Source: Bacteroidota bacterium (lineage in GTDB: Bacteria; Bacteroidota; Bacteroidia; Chitinophagales; Chitinophagaceae). Taken from it: a DNA stretch of 64,000 nucleotides. Positions 1-10,004 of the stretch are shown piece by piece. The stretch spans positions 1 to 64,000 of the forward strand of contig JAKQEA010000100.1 in NCBI GenBank assembly GCA_029558715.1, read 5' to 3'. Each line of letters opens with the position of its first letter. The stretch's first letter is position 1. A program made the position numbers and the translations under genes. The notes below the pieces were generated by a model. That model had not been told where the DNA came from. It ran no database searches and worked only from the letters and a program-made list of their open reading frames with translations.

Positions 1-105
1 GGCTTTGGCATAGTATATTTTGTACAACAAATTTTAAAAACTAATTAGCCTTTTGCAATCTCTATTTATACAGTCCAAATGTGAATAAACCACCTTCAAA
101 AACTG

Positions 106-137
106 AAAAAGGCTGCCCCTTTTTGGACAGCCCCTTT
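106..137 (-). terminator. Rho-independent terminator of the ROK kinase gene
   Basis: Read on the minus strand, a GGCTGTCC arm, an A-rich loop and a GGCAGCC arm are followed by TTTTT. It lies 26 bp past the stop codon of the sugar-kinase gene and closes the permease-kinase transcription unit. The stem carries a small bulge. Confidence 0.7.
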
Positions 138-162
138 GTAATTAAATATTGTAATCAAAAGG

Positions 163-1119
163 TTATTCTTCCCATACAAGAGCGCTGGCACCCAATATCG
201 CTGCATCTGCTTCTTTCAGTTCGCTGAACATCAGTTTTACTTTATTCTTAAAAACCTGTATCAGGTTTTCTTCCATTGCCTTCCGGGTTGGATTGATGAT
301 CAGGTCACCGGCCTTCGTTAAGCCGCCGAATAAAATTATCGCTTCAGGAGAGGAGAACATAATAAAATTAGCCAGTGCTTCACCGAGTATCTGCCCGGTA
401 AACTCAAATATCTGCAGGGCGATCTTATCACCCTTAACAGCACAATCATATACTGCCTGGCTGGTAAGATCGTTCAGTGAGTAAGTTCTCAGCAGACTTT
501 CAGTATCCGGGTTTTCTGTAAGTATCTCTATAGCCGTTTCTCTTACTCCGGTGGCAGAGGCGTAAGCTTCCAGCGAACCCCTGATGCCTGTTCCTTTATG
601 CATTCTTCCGCCGGGTCTCACCACCACATGTCCCAGTTCACCGGCAAATCCATCATGCCCCAGCACAATTTTACCATCGATCACAATACCACTACCCACA
701 CCAGTACCTAATGTGATAGTGATAAAATGTTTCATCCCCTTGGCGCAGCCATACATCATTTCACCTACCGCTGCCGCATTGGCATCGTTGGTAAGTTTTA
801 CTTTCATATCAAACTTTTCCGACATCATACTGGCAATAGGAATGATGCCTTTCCATTTCAGGTTGGCTGCATGTTCAATATTACCGGTGTAATAATTACC
901 ATTGGGGGCGCCCACTCCAATACCCACAAACTCTTTAGCACCACCAGCTTTTTTTATCATGGGCGATAATTGCAAAAACAATTCATCAATGAATTCCTGC
1001 ACATTTTCATGTTCGTTGGTAAGGGCTCTTCCCTGTTCAATGATTTCACCATTACGGTCAACCACACCAAATTTGGTGTTAGTACCGCCGATATCAATAC
1101 CAATTGCAAAATCTGCCAT
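163..1119 (-). CDS. ROK family sugar kinase (probable glucokinase)
   Basis: Cytoplasmic ATP-dependent hexose kinase of the ROK family, probably phosphorylating glucose delivered by the adjacent permease. The N-terminal phosphate loop GIDIGGTNTK (residues 7-16), the catalytic ND pair (residues 111-112) and the LGTGVGSG adenosine-side motif (137-144) are present. I start at the ATG giving MADFAIG (318 residues); a longer frame to 1158 would overlap the upstream permease gene. It sits 22 bp downstream of the permease on the same strand, so co-transcription is likely. Oddity: the usual ROK zinc-site cysteines are absent; the segment after the conserved GH reads GRMHKGTGIRGSLE. Glucokinase is favoured from context; another hexose kinase cannot be excluded. 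Confidence 0.88.
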   Translation of the reverse strand: MADFAIGIDIGGTNTKFGVVDRNGEIIEQGRALTNEHENVQEFIDELFLQLSPMIKKAGGAKEFVGIGVGAPNGNYYTGNIEHAANLKWKGIIPIASMMSEKFDMKVKLTNDANAAAVGEMMYGCAKGMKHFITITLGTGVGSGIVIDGKIVLGHDGFAGELGHVVVRPGGRMHKGTGIRGSLEAYASATGVRETAIEILTENPDTESLLRTYSLNDLTSQAVYDCAVKGDKIALQIFEFTGQILGEALANFIMFSSPEAIILFGGLTKAGDLIINPTRKAMEENLIQVFKNKVKLMFSELKEADAAILGASALVWEE

Positions 1120-1141
1120 AATCTGAATTTGAGTTATATGA

Positions 1142-2800
1142 TTAATGTCCGCCAGCACTTACTTCTGCATCGTAGTCGATACCTTGTTTTCTGAGGATGC
1201 CTTTTACTGCAAATGCGAAAAACGCCAGGTAGACAAAGCAGAGAGCTGCAATTATATATGATTGATGTATGCCGATAATGTCAGCTAATTTTCCCTGTAT
1301 AGGAGGGATGATACCACCTCCAAGAATCATCATGATCAAAAACGCTGACCCTTCAGAAGTATATTTTCCCAAACCAGCGATCGAAAGACTGAAAATACTT
1401 GGCCACATAATAGAGCAAACAAGACCACCGCTTAAAAATGCATAAATAGCAACTGTCCCGGTTGTTAAAAGGCCTATCACCATTGCAGCTATCCCAAGTA
1501 CACTGAATATCAGCATGGTCCGGGCTGGTTTGTCTTTGCTGAGATAGAAAGCAACTATCTGTATCAATACACAAATAACATAGTAATATAGTGGCTCCAT
1601 ATCATATTTAGCCAGTGTGTTTATGCCAATAAGAATTCCAAATGCAACCAACGGAACAATAAACCGCAGGATATTTTTTGTTTGCTCTGATAATTTGAAA
1701 ACGCTGATTGCTCCGGTCCAGCGGCCTATCATAAGACTACCCCAATACATAATGATATAAGGAGTGGCTTCCGAAGCTGAATGCGAACCGAAACTTTTCT
1801 GCTTAAGTAATTCACCAAGGTTGCTTCCAATGGCTACTTCCACACCCACATAAACAAAAATGGCAAGCATGCCAAGTACCAACTGGGGATATTGCATTGG
1901 TCCCCATCCATCAGCTTTTTTCTTTGCACTAAGATTGGAGAATAACAAACCTCCCACTACGACTACCAAAGCACCAATAAGCCATTTAAGCCTGTATGCT
2001 TCCATTGCATGTTTTTCCGCATCAGAAGCGTTGGTAAGATCTGTCTTATAACTACTGAATACAGGAACGAACATTACGATTAGCAGGCCCGTCATTATTA
2101 GCAACGTATAGAGAGCTTTGTTTGCTTTTTCCGTTGTTTCCACCATTTTGCCGGAAGGCACTTTCTTTGAAAAATAAAACAAGGCTGCAGCACCGATAAA
2201 TAATATGCCGACAAAAGTGTAGAGGATGATAACCTTTGAAAGACTTAGGGATGCTATTTTTTCATCAGTAATTGCTGCAGTGGTTCCAAACAAAGCAAGA
2301 GCCACTATCAACGGACCTACTGATGTACCAAATGAATTTACGCCACCGCCCAGGTTAACACGGCTTGTACCCGTAGCCGGATCTCCGAGTGAAATGGCAA
2401 ATGGCTGTGCGGCGGTTTGTTGTAGTGAAAAACCCAGTGCCACAATAAACAACCCCATAAGCATACCGCCAAAACTGTTTCCCTGCACTGCCAGGATCAT
2501 TGCAGCGGCTCCCAATGCGGAAAATAACAAGCCATACACGATACTGTTTTTATAGCCCCATTTACCTACGAGATCCTTGCCGCCAAATGCTCCATATGCG
2601 AACAATATCAGTGCTCCAATGTAATAGGCAGTATAAAATGCAAAATCAATTAACTGGCTCTGGAATTGGTCAAGGTGAAAATAGTGCTTACAAAAAGGGA
2701 TAAACACACTGTTGCCTGCAGCAATAAAGCCCCAGAAAAAGAAAACAGTGACCAGTGTTCCTAATGCGCCGTAATTCGTTGGTTGTTTGGGTTGACTCAT
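1142..2800 (-). CDS. MFS sugar permease, FHS (fucose/glucose-galactose) type
   Basis: Inner-membrane sugar:proton symporter of the major facilitator superfamily. The 552-residue protein has many hydrophobic segments; its start ([17 protein letters not shown]) and the [10 protein letters not shown] stretch resemble the L-fucose/glucose/galactose permease branch. It is longer than the roughly 400-440 residues usual for that branch because of an extra central region (about residues 215-330) with additional hydrophobic segments. It is transcribed ahead of the ROK kinase, which fits uptake then phosphorylation of a free hexose. The exact sugar cannot be read from the sequence. Confidence 0.85.
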   Translation of the reverse strand: MSQPKQPTNYGALGTLVTVFFFWGFIAAGNSVFIPFCKHYFHLDQFQSQLIDFAFYTAYYIGALILFAYGAFGGKDLVGKWGYKNSIVYGLLFSALGAAAMILAVQGNSFGGMLMGLFIVALGFSLQQTAAQPFAISLGDPATGTSRVNLGGGVNSFGTSVGPLIVALALFGTTAAITDEKIASLSLSKVIILYTFVGILFIGAAALFYFSKKVPSGKMVETTEKANKALYTLLIMTGLLIVMFVPVFSSYKTDLTNASDAEKHAMEAYRLKWLIGALVVVVGGLLFSNLSAKKKADGWGPMQYPQLVLGMLAIFVYVGVEVAIGSNLGELLKQKSFGSHSASEATPYIIMYWGSLMIGRWTGAISVFKLSEQTKNILRFIVPLVAFGILIGINTLAKYDMEPLYYYVICVLIQIVAFYLSKDKPARTMLIFSVLGIAAMVIGLLTTGTVAIYAFLSGGLVCSIMWPSIFSLSIAGLGKYTSEGSAFLIMMILGGGIIPPIQGKLADIIGIHQSYIIAALCFVYLAFFAFAVKGILRKQGIDYDAEVSAGGH

Positions 2801-3017
2801 AGCAATCGATTAATTAATAATAGTGCTGAAAGTATGACAATTTTCATTTACATTAAAAAAACCCCTGTCGGGCTTGTTGACAGCTTGTCTAAAAAAAAAT
2901 TAAACAGATTTAGGGGTATTTGTGAAAAGCAGCAATATCAACCCTTTTTTTCTGTAATATCATGTTGGCTATGAAAATAATCACCTAAATTTCCATTCAA
3001 ATCTTGTTATCAGAAGT

Positions 3018-4439
3018 ATGGAGATAATTCATATTGCGGCAGAATGTTATCCGGTGGCAAAAGCAGGTGGCCTTGGTGATGTGGTTGGCGCATTGCCAAA
3101 ATACCAGGCAGAGTTAGGTCATGTTGCTAAAGTGGTCATGCCAATGTACCGCACCAAATTCCTTTATAATAATGAGTGGGAATTGGTGCACCAGGGTAAT
3201 CAGCATATCGGCCCGCATCATTTTAATTATAGTGTTATTAAAGAAAAAACCAATAAACTTGGTTTTGATCTTTACCTGCTTGATATAAACGGGCTGCTTG
3301 ACAGAGAAAAGATATATGGCTACGACGATGATACAGAACGTTTTTTAGCTTTCCAGGTGGCTGTGTGTGACTGGATGAATAAATGGCAGCATTCTCCTGA
3401 CGTAATACATTGCCATGACCACCACACTGGTCTTATTCCCTTTATGGTAAAATACTGTTTTGAGTTCAGGCAGAAATTGTCTGAAATCCCAACAGTGCTT
3501 ACGGTGCACAATGCCCAATACCAGGGATGGATCGGTTGGGATAAGTATTATTTACTTCCTCCGTTCGATTCATGGAAATGGGGGATGCTGGATTGGGCAA
3601 ATTCAATTAATCCCCTGGCATCGGCGGTAAAATGTGCCTGGAAAGTAACAACAGTCAGTCATAGCTACCTTGATGAGTTAAAGGGTGCAGCTAATGGCCT
3701 GGAAAATTTGTTTGAGTATGAGCAAGGAAAAAGTTCAGGCATCTTAAATGGTATTGACACTCATGTCTGGGATCCGGTCACTGATTCAATGATCATCAAG
3801 AATTATGACAAGGAATTGGTTGAAAAAGGAAAAAAGAAAAATAAAAAAGAACTGGCGGGGCAATTTGGATTAGATCCGGACAAGCCACTAATATCATTTA
3901 TCGGAAGGCTGGTGGGAGAAAAGGCAGCAGATCTTTTGCCTGAAGCTATCAGCCAATCTATTTACCAGCATCATGGCAATGCCAACTTTTTAATTCTTGG
4001 TTCCGGTGATCCGGAACTGGAGGACAGGCTTGACCAGATGAAACACCAGTTTAATGGATACTATAACTCATATATCGGGTATAGTGAGCCATTAAGTCAT
4101 CTTATTTATGCCGGGTCAGATTTTTTGCTCATGCCCAGCCGGGTGGAACCATGCGGGTTGAACCAGATGTATGCACTGAGATACGGGACAGTGCCTATGG
4201 TAAGAAATGTAGGTGGATTAAGGGATACTGTTACTGATATGGGTGACTGGCAGGGCTTTGGTATCCGGTTTGACCAGGCCTCTGTCGGAGATATTACATA
4301 TTCGGTAGGCCGGGCTATTGACCTTTACAATAATAAACATGAACTTTATAACTGGATGCGCAGCCATATGATGACCATTGATCACTCCTGGGATTCATCT
4401 GCACAACAGTATATTGACCTATACAAATCACTGAAATAA
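3018..4439 (+). CDS. glgA: glycogen synthase (ADP-glucose type, GT5)
   Basis: Transfers glucose from ADP-glucose to the non-reducing end of a growing alpha-1,4-glucan in the cytoplasm. At 473 residues it has the family's usual length. The N-terminal KAGGLGDVVG motif (near residue 16) is the ADP-glucose binding loop of GT5, and the C-terminal half carries the EPCGLNQMYALRYGT and NVGGLRDTV motifs around the catalytic glutamate. It is 11 bp ahead of glgC on the same strand, so substrate supply and polymerisation are co-expressed. The upstream region shared with the divergent sugar permease (2801-3017) is AT-rich; I see no convincing operator there. Confidence 0.97.
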   Translation: MEIIHIAAECYPVAKAGGLGDVVGALPKYQAELGHVAKVVMPMYRTKFLYNNEWELVHQGNQHIGPHHFNYSVIKEKTNKLGFDLYLLDINGLLDREKIYGYDDDTERFLAFQVAVCDWMNKWQHSPDVIHCHDHHTGLIPFMVKYCFEFRQKLSEIPTVLTVHNAQYQGWIGWDKYYLLPPFDSWKWGMLDWANSINPLASAVKCAWKVTTVSHSYLDELKGAANGLENLFEYEQGKSSGILNGIDTHVWDPVTDSMIIKNYDKELVEKGKKKNKKELAGQFGLDPDKPLISFIGRLVGEKAADLLPEAISQSIYQHHGNANFLILGSGDPELEDRLDQMKHQFNGYYNSYIGYSEPLSHLIYAGSDFLLMPSRVEPCGLNQMYALRYGTVPMVRNVGGLRDTVTDMGDWQGFGIRFDQASVGDITYSVGRAIDLYNNKHELYNWMRSHMMTIDHSWDSSAQQYIDLYKSLK

Positions 4440-4450
4440 AAAGATCGGTT

Positions 4451-5743
4451 ATGGCAATCAGAACTATCACTCACACGAAGGAAATCCTATCGGTTATTCT
4501 AGGCGGCGGTGCCGGATCAAGATTATACCCGTTAACAGCCAGTCGTTCAAAACCAGCCGTTCCTATAGCAGGTAAATACAGGTTGGTGGACATCCCTATT
4601 TCAAACTGTTTGAATAATGGAATAGGCAGAATGTTTGTATTGACGCAATTCAATTCAGCCTCCCTGAACAGGCATATTAAAAATACCTATCACTTCAGCG
4701 CTTTCAGTAAAGCCTTTGTGGATATACTGGCGGCAGAACAAACGCCGGATAACCCTACCTGGTACCAGGGAACAGCCGATGCGGTGCGGCAGGGATTGAG
4801 ACATATCGAGCCATTTGAAAGCGACTATATACTGATTCTCTCAGGTGATCAGTTGTATCAGATGGACTTTGCAGAAATGCTGGACAATCATAAAGCACTG
4901 GGAGCTGATATTTCGGTTGCCACAATCCCTGTTGCACAAAGAGAGGCGCCAGAATTCGGTATTTTGAAAAGTAACAAAGGATTGATCACCTCTTTCATTG
5001 AGAAACCCAAGAAAGAAGTGCTTGGTGATTGGGTAAGCGATACGGGAGAAGAGATGCAAAATGCAGGGCGGATCTACCTTGCTTCAATGGGTATCTATAT
5101 TTTTAACAGGAACCTGCTGTTTGATATGTTGCGGACAGAGTTTAAAGATGCTACCGATTTTGGTAAAGAGATCATTCCTCAATCGATCAGCAAGTATAAT
5201 GTTGCCAGTTATCAATACACCGGCTACTGGACGGATATCGGGAATATCTATTCTTTCTTTGAGGCAAACCTGGATCTTACAAAAGATATTCCTGATTTTA
5301 ATATGTTTGACAGTGACAGAACCATTTATACCAGGCCAAGGATGCTGCCTCCGGCCAAGATCAGCGGCACTACATTGGAGAAAACATTAATTGCCGAGGG
5401 CTCTATCATAAACGCCTCAAGAGTTGAGCATTCGGTAATTGGTATTCGCAGCAGGGTAGGACATGGTAGTACAGTCGTCAGCACATACATCATGGGTAGT
5501 GACTATTATGAGACTCTGGTCGATATAGCTTCTGCAGCTGAGAAAGGTATTCCTTTACTGGGAGTTGGTGACAGATGCTATATAAAAAATGCAATTTTGG
5601 ACAAGAATGTGCGGATAGGAAATGATGTTCGTATCAATGGCGGACCACATTTGGAAAATACAGATCATGCTCTTTACACGGTGAAAGATGGAATTGTAGT
5701 AGTTAAAAAAGGAGCCATTATTCCTAACGGGTTTGTTATCTGA
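4451..5743 (+). CDS. glgC: glucose-1-phosphate adenylyltransferase (ADP-glucose pyrophosphorylase)
   Basis: Makes ADP-glucose from glucose-1-phosphate and ATP, the committed step of bacterial glycogen synthesis. The 430-residue protein opens with the nucleotidyltransferase loop GGGAGSRLYPLT, followed by SKPAVPIAGKYRLVDIPISN (activator/catalytic region), YQGTADAVRQ, and the C-terminal left-handed beta-helix part that carries the allosteric site. It directly follows glgA (11 bp) and is followed by a strong terminator, so glgA-glgC forms a closed two-gene unit. Confidence 0.97.
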   Translation: MAIRTITHTKEILSVILGGGAGSRLYPLTASRSKPAVPIAGKYRLVDIPISNCLNNGIGRMFVLTQFNSASLNRHIKNTYHFSAFSKAFVDILAAEQTPDNPTWYQGTADAVRQGLRHIEPFESDYILILSGDQLYQMDFAEMLDNHKALGADISVATIPVAQREAPEFGILKSNKGLITSFIEKPKKEVLGDWVSDTGEEMQNAGRIYLASMGIYIFNRNLLFDMLRTEFKDATDFGKEIIPQSISKYNVASYQYTGYWTDIGNIYSFFEANLDLTKDIPDFNMFDSDRTIYTRPRMLPPAKISGTTLEKTLIAEGSIINASRVEHSVIGIRSRVGHGSTVVSTYIMGSDYYETLVDIASAAEKGIPLLGVGDRCYIKNAILDKNVRIGNDVRINGGPHLENTDHALYTVKDGIVVVKKGAIIPNGFVI

Positions 5744-5754
5744 TTTGATTGTTC

Positions 5755-5780
5755 AAAGGAGGCTATATGCTTCCTTTTTT
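5755..5780 (+). terminator. Rho-independent terminator after glgA-glgC
   Basis: AAAGGAGGC, loop TATAT, GCTTCCTTT (9-bp stem with one G-U pair), then a run of T. It lies 12 bp past the glgC stop and separates glycogen synthesis from the maltodextrin transporter/GH13 pair. Confidence 0.8.
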
Positions 5781-5858
5781 ATGTTCACAAAATGTGTACT
5801 TCTTACATAATATACTTAACTTTCCTGTTCTGATTTTTTATTGCTAAAAACGATTGCT

Positions 5859-7373
5859 ATGTCTACAATTACTGTTAGTGGAAAGCCGCGGCTCTCTTTG
5901 GCTCAGATCATAAATATGAGTGTTGGTTTTTTTGGGATACAGTTTGCATTTGGTCTTCAAAATGCCAATGTGAGTAGAATATTTCAGACATTAGGAGCAA
6001 AAATTGAGGAAATTCCCATTCTTTGGATAGCAGCACCACTTACAGGACTTATTATTCAGCCTATTATCGGACACATGAGCGATAAAACCTGGCTCGGTAA
6101 GTGGGGAAGACGCAGACCTTATTTCATGACAGGAGCCATCTTTGCATCTTTAGCTCTTTTTGTTTTTCCTAATGTAACTGCTTTATGGATGGCAGCGGTG
6201 ATGCTCTGGTTACTAGATGCATCAATAAATATTTCAATGGAACCATTCAGAGCATTTGTCGGAGATATGTTGCCCGATTCACAAAGAACAGCTGGCTTTG
6301 CAATGCAAAGTTTTTTTATCGGGATCGGTGCTGTAATTTCTTCGCTGATGCCATATATTCTTACGGAGTTTGGTGTAGCGAATGAAGCTCCGCCTGGTGT
6401 AATACCTGACTCAGTAAGAATCTCTTTCATAATTGGAGCTGTTTTATACATGCTGGCTATTTCGTATACAGTTTTCACAACAAGAGAATATTCTCCCGAT
6501 GAGCTAAAATCCTTCGGAGATATCCGTGAAGGTGATGAGCATGTTACAATCAAAACAAAACTTTCATCTTTTCTAAATAAGGGCTTAGTGTGGTTTTTGA
6601 TTGGGGTGGTTTTATCTGCGGTTTTGTATTTTTATAACTCTTCTGCTTCTCAGCCACTCGAAAAAGAATTGTATGTGCTTTCAGGTGGGATCGCAGCTTT
6701 TGGATTGTTTCAGTTATTTGCCTGGTTTCTTCAGTCCAGAAAAATAAGTAATGGATTTGTTGAAGTAATGGATGATTTGAACTTTCTTCCTGCTACTATG
6801 AAAAAACTGGCAGTGGTTCAGTTTTTTTCCTGGTTTGCATTATTTGCGATGTGGATTTATTCAACACCTGCCTTAGCTCAGCATATTGCAGGTACTACAG
6901 ATGCCAGTTCGGCTGCTTACAACAAGATGGGTAACTGGGTAGGTGTTTTATTTGCCTGGTACAATGGATTTGCTGCCATATTCGCTTTTTTATTACCGGT
7001 ATTATCAAAAAAATTCTCAAGACCAGTAACGCATATGATTGCACTGATCGCAGGCGGGCTAGGGCTCATTTCATATTATTTTTTCAAAGATGAAAACCTG
7101 CTTATTATAAGTATGGCAGGTATCGGTCTTGCATGGTGCAGTATACTTGCAATGCCTTATTCAATGCTGACGACGGCTTTGCCTGCCAATAAAATGGGAG
7201 TATATATGGGTATTTTCAATTTCTTTATTGTTATACCTCAAATTCTGGCAGCTACTTTATTAGGCATTTTCACCAAGCATCTTTTTAACGGAAATGCTAT
7301 TATGACAATTGTACTCGGAGGTTGCTCAATGATTGTGGCAGCTTTACTTACATTAAGAATTAAAGACAAATAA
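5859..7373 (+). CDS. MFS transporter of the SLC45/GPH type (probable maltose/disaccharide importer)
   Basis: Inner-membrane importer with about 12 hydrophobic segments. The loop after the second segment reads GHMSDKTWLGKWGRRRPYF, the RxGRRRP signature of SLC45/GPH-type sucrose and maltose carriers. I use the ATG at 5859 (504 residues, MSTITVSGKPRL) rather than the upstream TTG. The stop is 6 bp before the start of a secreted GH13 enzyme, so the pair probably hydrolyses alpha-glucans outside the cytoplasm and imports maltose or short maltodextrins. Substrate is inferred from context. Confidence 0.87.
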   Translation: MSTITVSGKPRLSLAQIINMSVGFFGIQFAFGLQNANVSRIFQTLGAKIEEIPILWIAAPLTGLIIQPIIGHMSDKTWLGKWGRRRPYFMTGAIFASLALFVFPNVTALWMAAVMLWLLDASINISMEPFRAFVGDMLPDSQRTAGFAMQSFFIGIGAVISSLMPYILTEFGVANEAPPGVIPDSVRISFIIGAVLYMLAISYTVFTTREYSPDELKSFGDIREGDEHVTIKTKLSSFLNKGLVWFLIGVVLSAVLYFYNSSASQPLEKELYVLSGGIAAFGLFQLFAWFLQSRKISNGFVEVMDDLNFLPATMKKLAVVQFFSWFALFAMWIYSTPALAQHIAGTTDASSAAYNKMGNWVGVLFAWYNGFAAIFAFLLPVLSKKFSRPVTHMIALIAGGLGLISYYFFKDENLLIISMAGIGLAWCSILAMPYSMLTTALPANKMGVYMGIFNFFIVIPQILAATLLGIFTKHLFNGNAIMTIVLGGCSMIVAALLTLRIKDK

Positions 7374-7379
7374 CTTTCT

Positions 7380-9257
7380 ATGAAAAAGATACTATTGATA
7401 GTATTTCTTTTATTCAGCTATACCATAAGAGCACAAAATGTTTATCCTTCACACTGGTGGGTGGGAATGAAAAACACTTCGCTACAACTGATGATACATA
7501 GTGAAAAAAATATTGCAGTCGACAAGCTGGTCTTTTTATCTTCAAGCCCGGATATTAAAGTTATCAGGATTCACAAACTTGAGAACCGTCATTACCTGAT
7601 TGTTGATCTTGCCATATCAAAAAATGCAAGACCTCAAAAGGTCAGGTTTTCCTTTGGCGGAATTATCAAAAATGAATGGAATTCATTTGAGTATGAGTTT
7701 AAAGCCAGAAACCCTGAAAACGGCATATCAAGGGTACAGGGAGTAACAGCCAAAGACTTTATTTACCTGATGATACCTGACCGCTTCGCCAACGGCGATC
7801 CTTCTAATGACATAATTCCGGAATACAGGGATAAAGTGAATGACAGGAAAAATATGTTTGCCCGGCATGGTGGTGACTTTCGGGGCATTTTAAACCGGCT
7901 GAAATATTTTAACCAGTTGGGTGTAACTACACTGTGGCTTACACCGGTTATTGAAAATAATATGCCCCAGGTGAATGAATGGGGAAATATGATAGCTGGC
8001 TATCATGGTTATTGGTTTACCGACCATTACCAGGTTGACAAAAGGCTGGGAGGGAATGAGGGATATAAAGAGTTTTGTAATGAACTGCACAAGAATGGAA
8101 TGAAAGTGATTCAGGATGCCGTGTACAACCATGTTGGCAACCATCATTGGCTTGCCCTCGATCCGCCTTCAAAAGACTGGTTCAACACATCACAGGGTGA
8201 TAAAGGACCAAATCACCGGGAAGAAGTTTTCTTTGACCCTTATGCATCTTCTTTTGACAGAACACAAATGCTTGACGGATGGTTTGTGCCTCATTTACCT
8301 GATTTGAATCAGCGTAACCCATTTGTAGCGACCTTCTTAATACAGCATGCTATCTGGACAACAGAGGAATATGGTATAGACGGATGGAGAGTGGATACAT
8401 ATAAGTACTGCGAAGAGCAATTTCTGAATGATATCAATACGGCTCTCGCAAGGGAATTCCCACGTCTCACCGTTTTTGGTGAATCATGGGTGAATACTTT
8501 AACTGCCAATGCCTATTTTACACAAAGTAATATCAATGCTCCTTTCAGGCATAATGCAAAAGGAATGCTTGATTTTCAAAATTGCTTTGCTATGCTGGCC
8601 GGTATGAATGAAGGATTTGGCTGGTCAAATGGAGTAGGTAAAATGTATGTGACACTGGCACAGGATGTATTGTACAAGGACCCCATGAATAACTGCATTT
8701 TCCTGGATAATCATGATATGGACAGGGTATTCTCAGTAGTAGACGAGGATTGGAAAAAACTGAAAATGGGCATGAACTGGCTGTTTACCCTTCGCGGTAT
8801 ACCACAATTGTATTATGGTACAGAAGTGTTGATGAAGAATAAAAAGACCAGTACCGATGCAACGGTTAGAGAAGATTTTCCCGGTGGCTGGCCTGATGAT
8901 AAGGATAAAGAGAACCGGTTTACCAAAGAGGGAAGGAGTGAAAAGCAAAATGAGGTCTTTAATTATATAACTGCTCTTGCAGGTTTCAGAAGAAATTCTT
9001 CTGCCATCACTTCAGGAAAAATGATGCAATTTATTCCGAAGGACGGACTTTATGTTTATTTCCGCTATGATAACCGGCAAACAGTGATGGTTATTACCAA
9101 TACAGGGGAAAAATCTGTCCGGCCTGACTGGACCGTATTTGCAGAACGAACAAATGGGTTTACTCAGGCAAGAGATATTGTTACGGGAAAAACAAGATCC
9201 CTGAAAGAGATGGAGATCGGTTCGAAAGAAAGTTTTGTCTTTGAACTTATAAAATGA
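7380..9257 (+). CDS. secreted GH13 alpha-amylase family enzyme (neopullulanase/cyclomaltodextrinase type)
   Basis: Hydrolyses alpha-1,4 (and perhaps alpha-1,6) linkages of maltodextrins or cyclodextrins in the periplasm. Residues 1-18 form a Sec signal peptide. Residues about 20-110 are an N-terminal beta domain of the cyclomaltodextrinase type, followed by the GH13 barrel. The conserved regions are visible: DAVYNHVG, GIDGWRVDT with nucleophile D339, FGESW with acid/base E368, and DNHD with D446. The last 80 residues are the C-terminal beta domain. At 625 residues it matches SusA-type enzymes. There is no SusC/SusD pair beside it; the partner is the SLC45-type importer 6 bp upstream. Confidence 0.92.
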   Translation: MKKILLIVFLLFSYTIRAQNVYPSHWWVGMKNTSLQLMIHSEKNIAVDKLVFLSSSPDIKVIRIHKLENRHYLIVDLAISKNARPQKVRFSFGGIIKNEWNSFEYEFKARNPENGISRVQGVTAKDFIYLMIPDRFANGDPSNDIIPEYRDKVNDRKNMFARHGGDFRGILNRLKYFNQLGVTTLWLTPVIENNMPQVNEWGNMIAGYHGYWFTDHYQVDKRLGGNEGYKEFCNELHKNGMKVIQDAVYNHVGNHHWLALDPPSKDWFNTSQGDKGPNHREEVFFDPYASSFDRTQMLDGWFVPHLPDLNQRNPFVATFLIQHAIWTTEEYGIDGWRVDTYKYCEEQFLNDINTALAREFPRLTVFGESWVNTLTANAYFTQSNINAPFRHNAKGMLDFQNCFAMLAGMNEGFGWSNGVGKMYVTLAQDVLYKDPMNNCIFLDNHDMDRVFSVVDEDWKKLKMGMNWLFTLRGIPQLYYGTEVLMKNKKTSTDATVREDFPGGWPDDKDKENRFTKEGRSEKQNEVFNYITALAGFRRNSSAITSGKMMQFIPKDGLYVYFRYDNRQTVMVITNTGEKSVRPDWTVFAERTNGFTQARDIVTGKTRSLKEMEIGSKESFVFELIK

Positions 9258-10004
9258 TCAGATAAAGAAGTTAATGATCAGCTTACTACCGTAGGTACCC
9301 CAATCTTTCGAAATGGTTGACAGTTGGGTGATCATGGATGAACGGTTCACTTTTTTACCCCGGGTGGCAGGTGTCACTTTACTCATATTTATATCCAGCA
9401 CTTCTACCTTAGTGGCAAACCAGGTTGCATGCAGTCTTGGAATACCCATACCAAGTATCATTCCGGGTAATCCCTGTATACCTTCGGGCCCTCCATTAAC
9501 CAATAACTCTTCGGTATAGAATGCGAAGATGGCGATTGTATCGTATAAAATGCCTACCGCTTTTCTGCAATCATACCCGGCGATAGTTCTTACATCACAG
9601 GTAATCTTCCATTTTATTTTCAGCAAACTGTCTTCCACTAAAAAAGTTTCTTCAAATACAGGCTTTTGAGAAATAGTAACTCCTTTCTTGTAGTCTGTAT
9701 AAACTATGTTTTTATCGCCAACCGGTCTGTACCACATCCTTGGATCAACTGGTACTTCTTTTCCTGGTTTATACAGAGAACGGGCCGTATCGCCGGTGAA
9801 TTCGTAATAACTCAGCATAGAGACAGGGTACCTGTCCTTATTTTGTTCATACCAGCTGTTTCCTTCCTGCAGTTCTTTCATCAACTGCCGGACACTGGTG
9901 GTTTTTTCAAACTCCACTTTGATAGCAGGAGAGAAGCGAACCTGTGCTTGGATAGTTTGCATACTTAATGCAACCACAATAGTGTATAAAATTTTGTTTA
10001 TCAT
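9258..10004 (-). CDS. GLPGLI family protein
   Basis: Secreted or periplasmic protein of unknown biochemical role, 248 residues, with a signal peptide ending in IQAQ. The family's name motif is present as GLPGMILGM (about residues 180-188). Its start overlaps the end of the upstream outer-membrane barrel gene by 4 bp, the usual arrangement for this family, which suggests the two work together at the outer membrane. Its stop codon abuts the convergent GH13 stop with no spacer, so no separate terminator separates the two transcripts. Confidence 0.88.
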   Translation of the reverse strand: MINKILYTIVVALSMQTIQAQVRFSPAIKVEFEKTTSVRQLMKELQEGNSWYEQNKDRYPVSMLSYYEFTGDTARSLYKPGKEVPVDPRMWYRPVGDKNIVYTDYKKGVTISQKPVFEETFLVEDSLLKIKWKITCDVRTIAGYDCRKAVGILYDTIAIFAFYTEELLVNGGPEGIQGLPGMILGMGIPRLHATWFATKVEVLDINMSKVTPATRGKKVNRSSMITQLSTISKDWGTYGSKLIINFFI

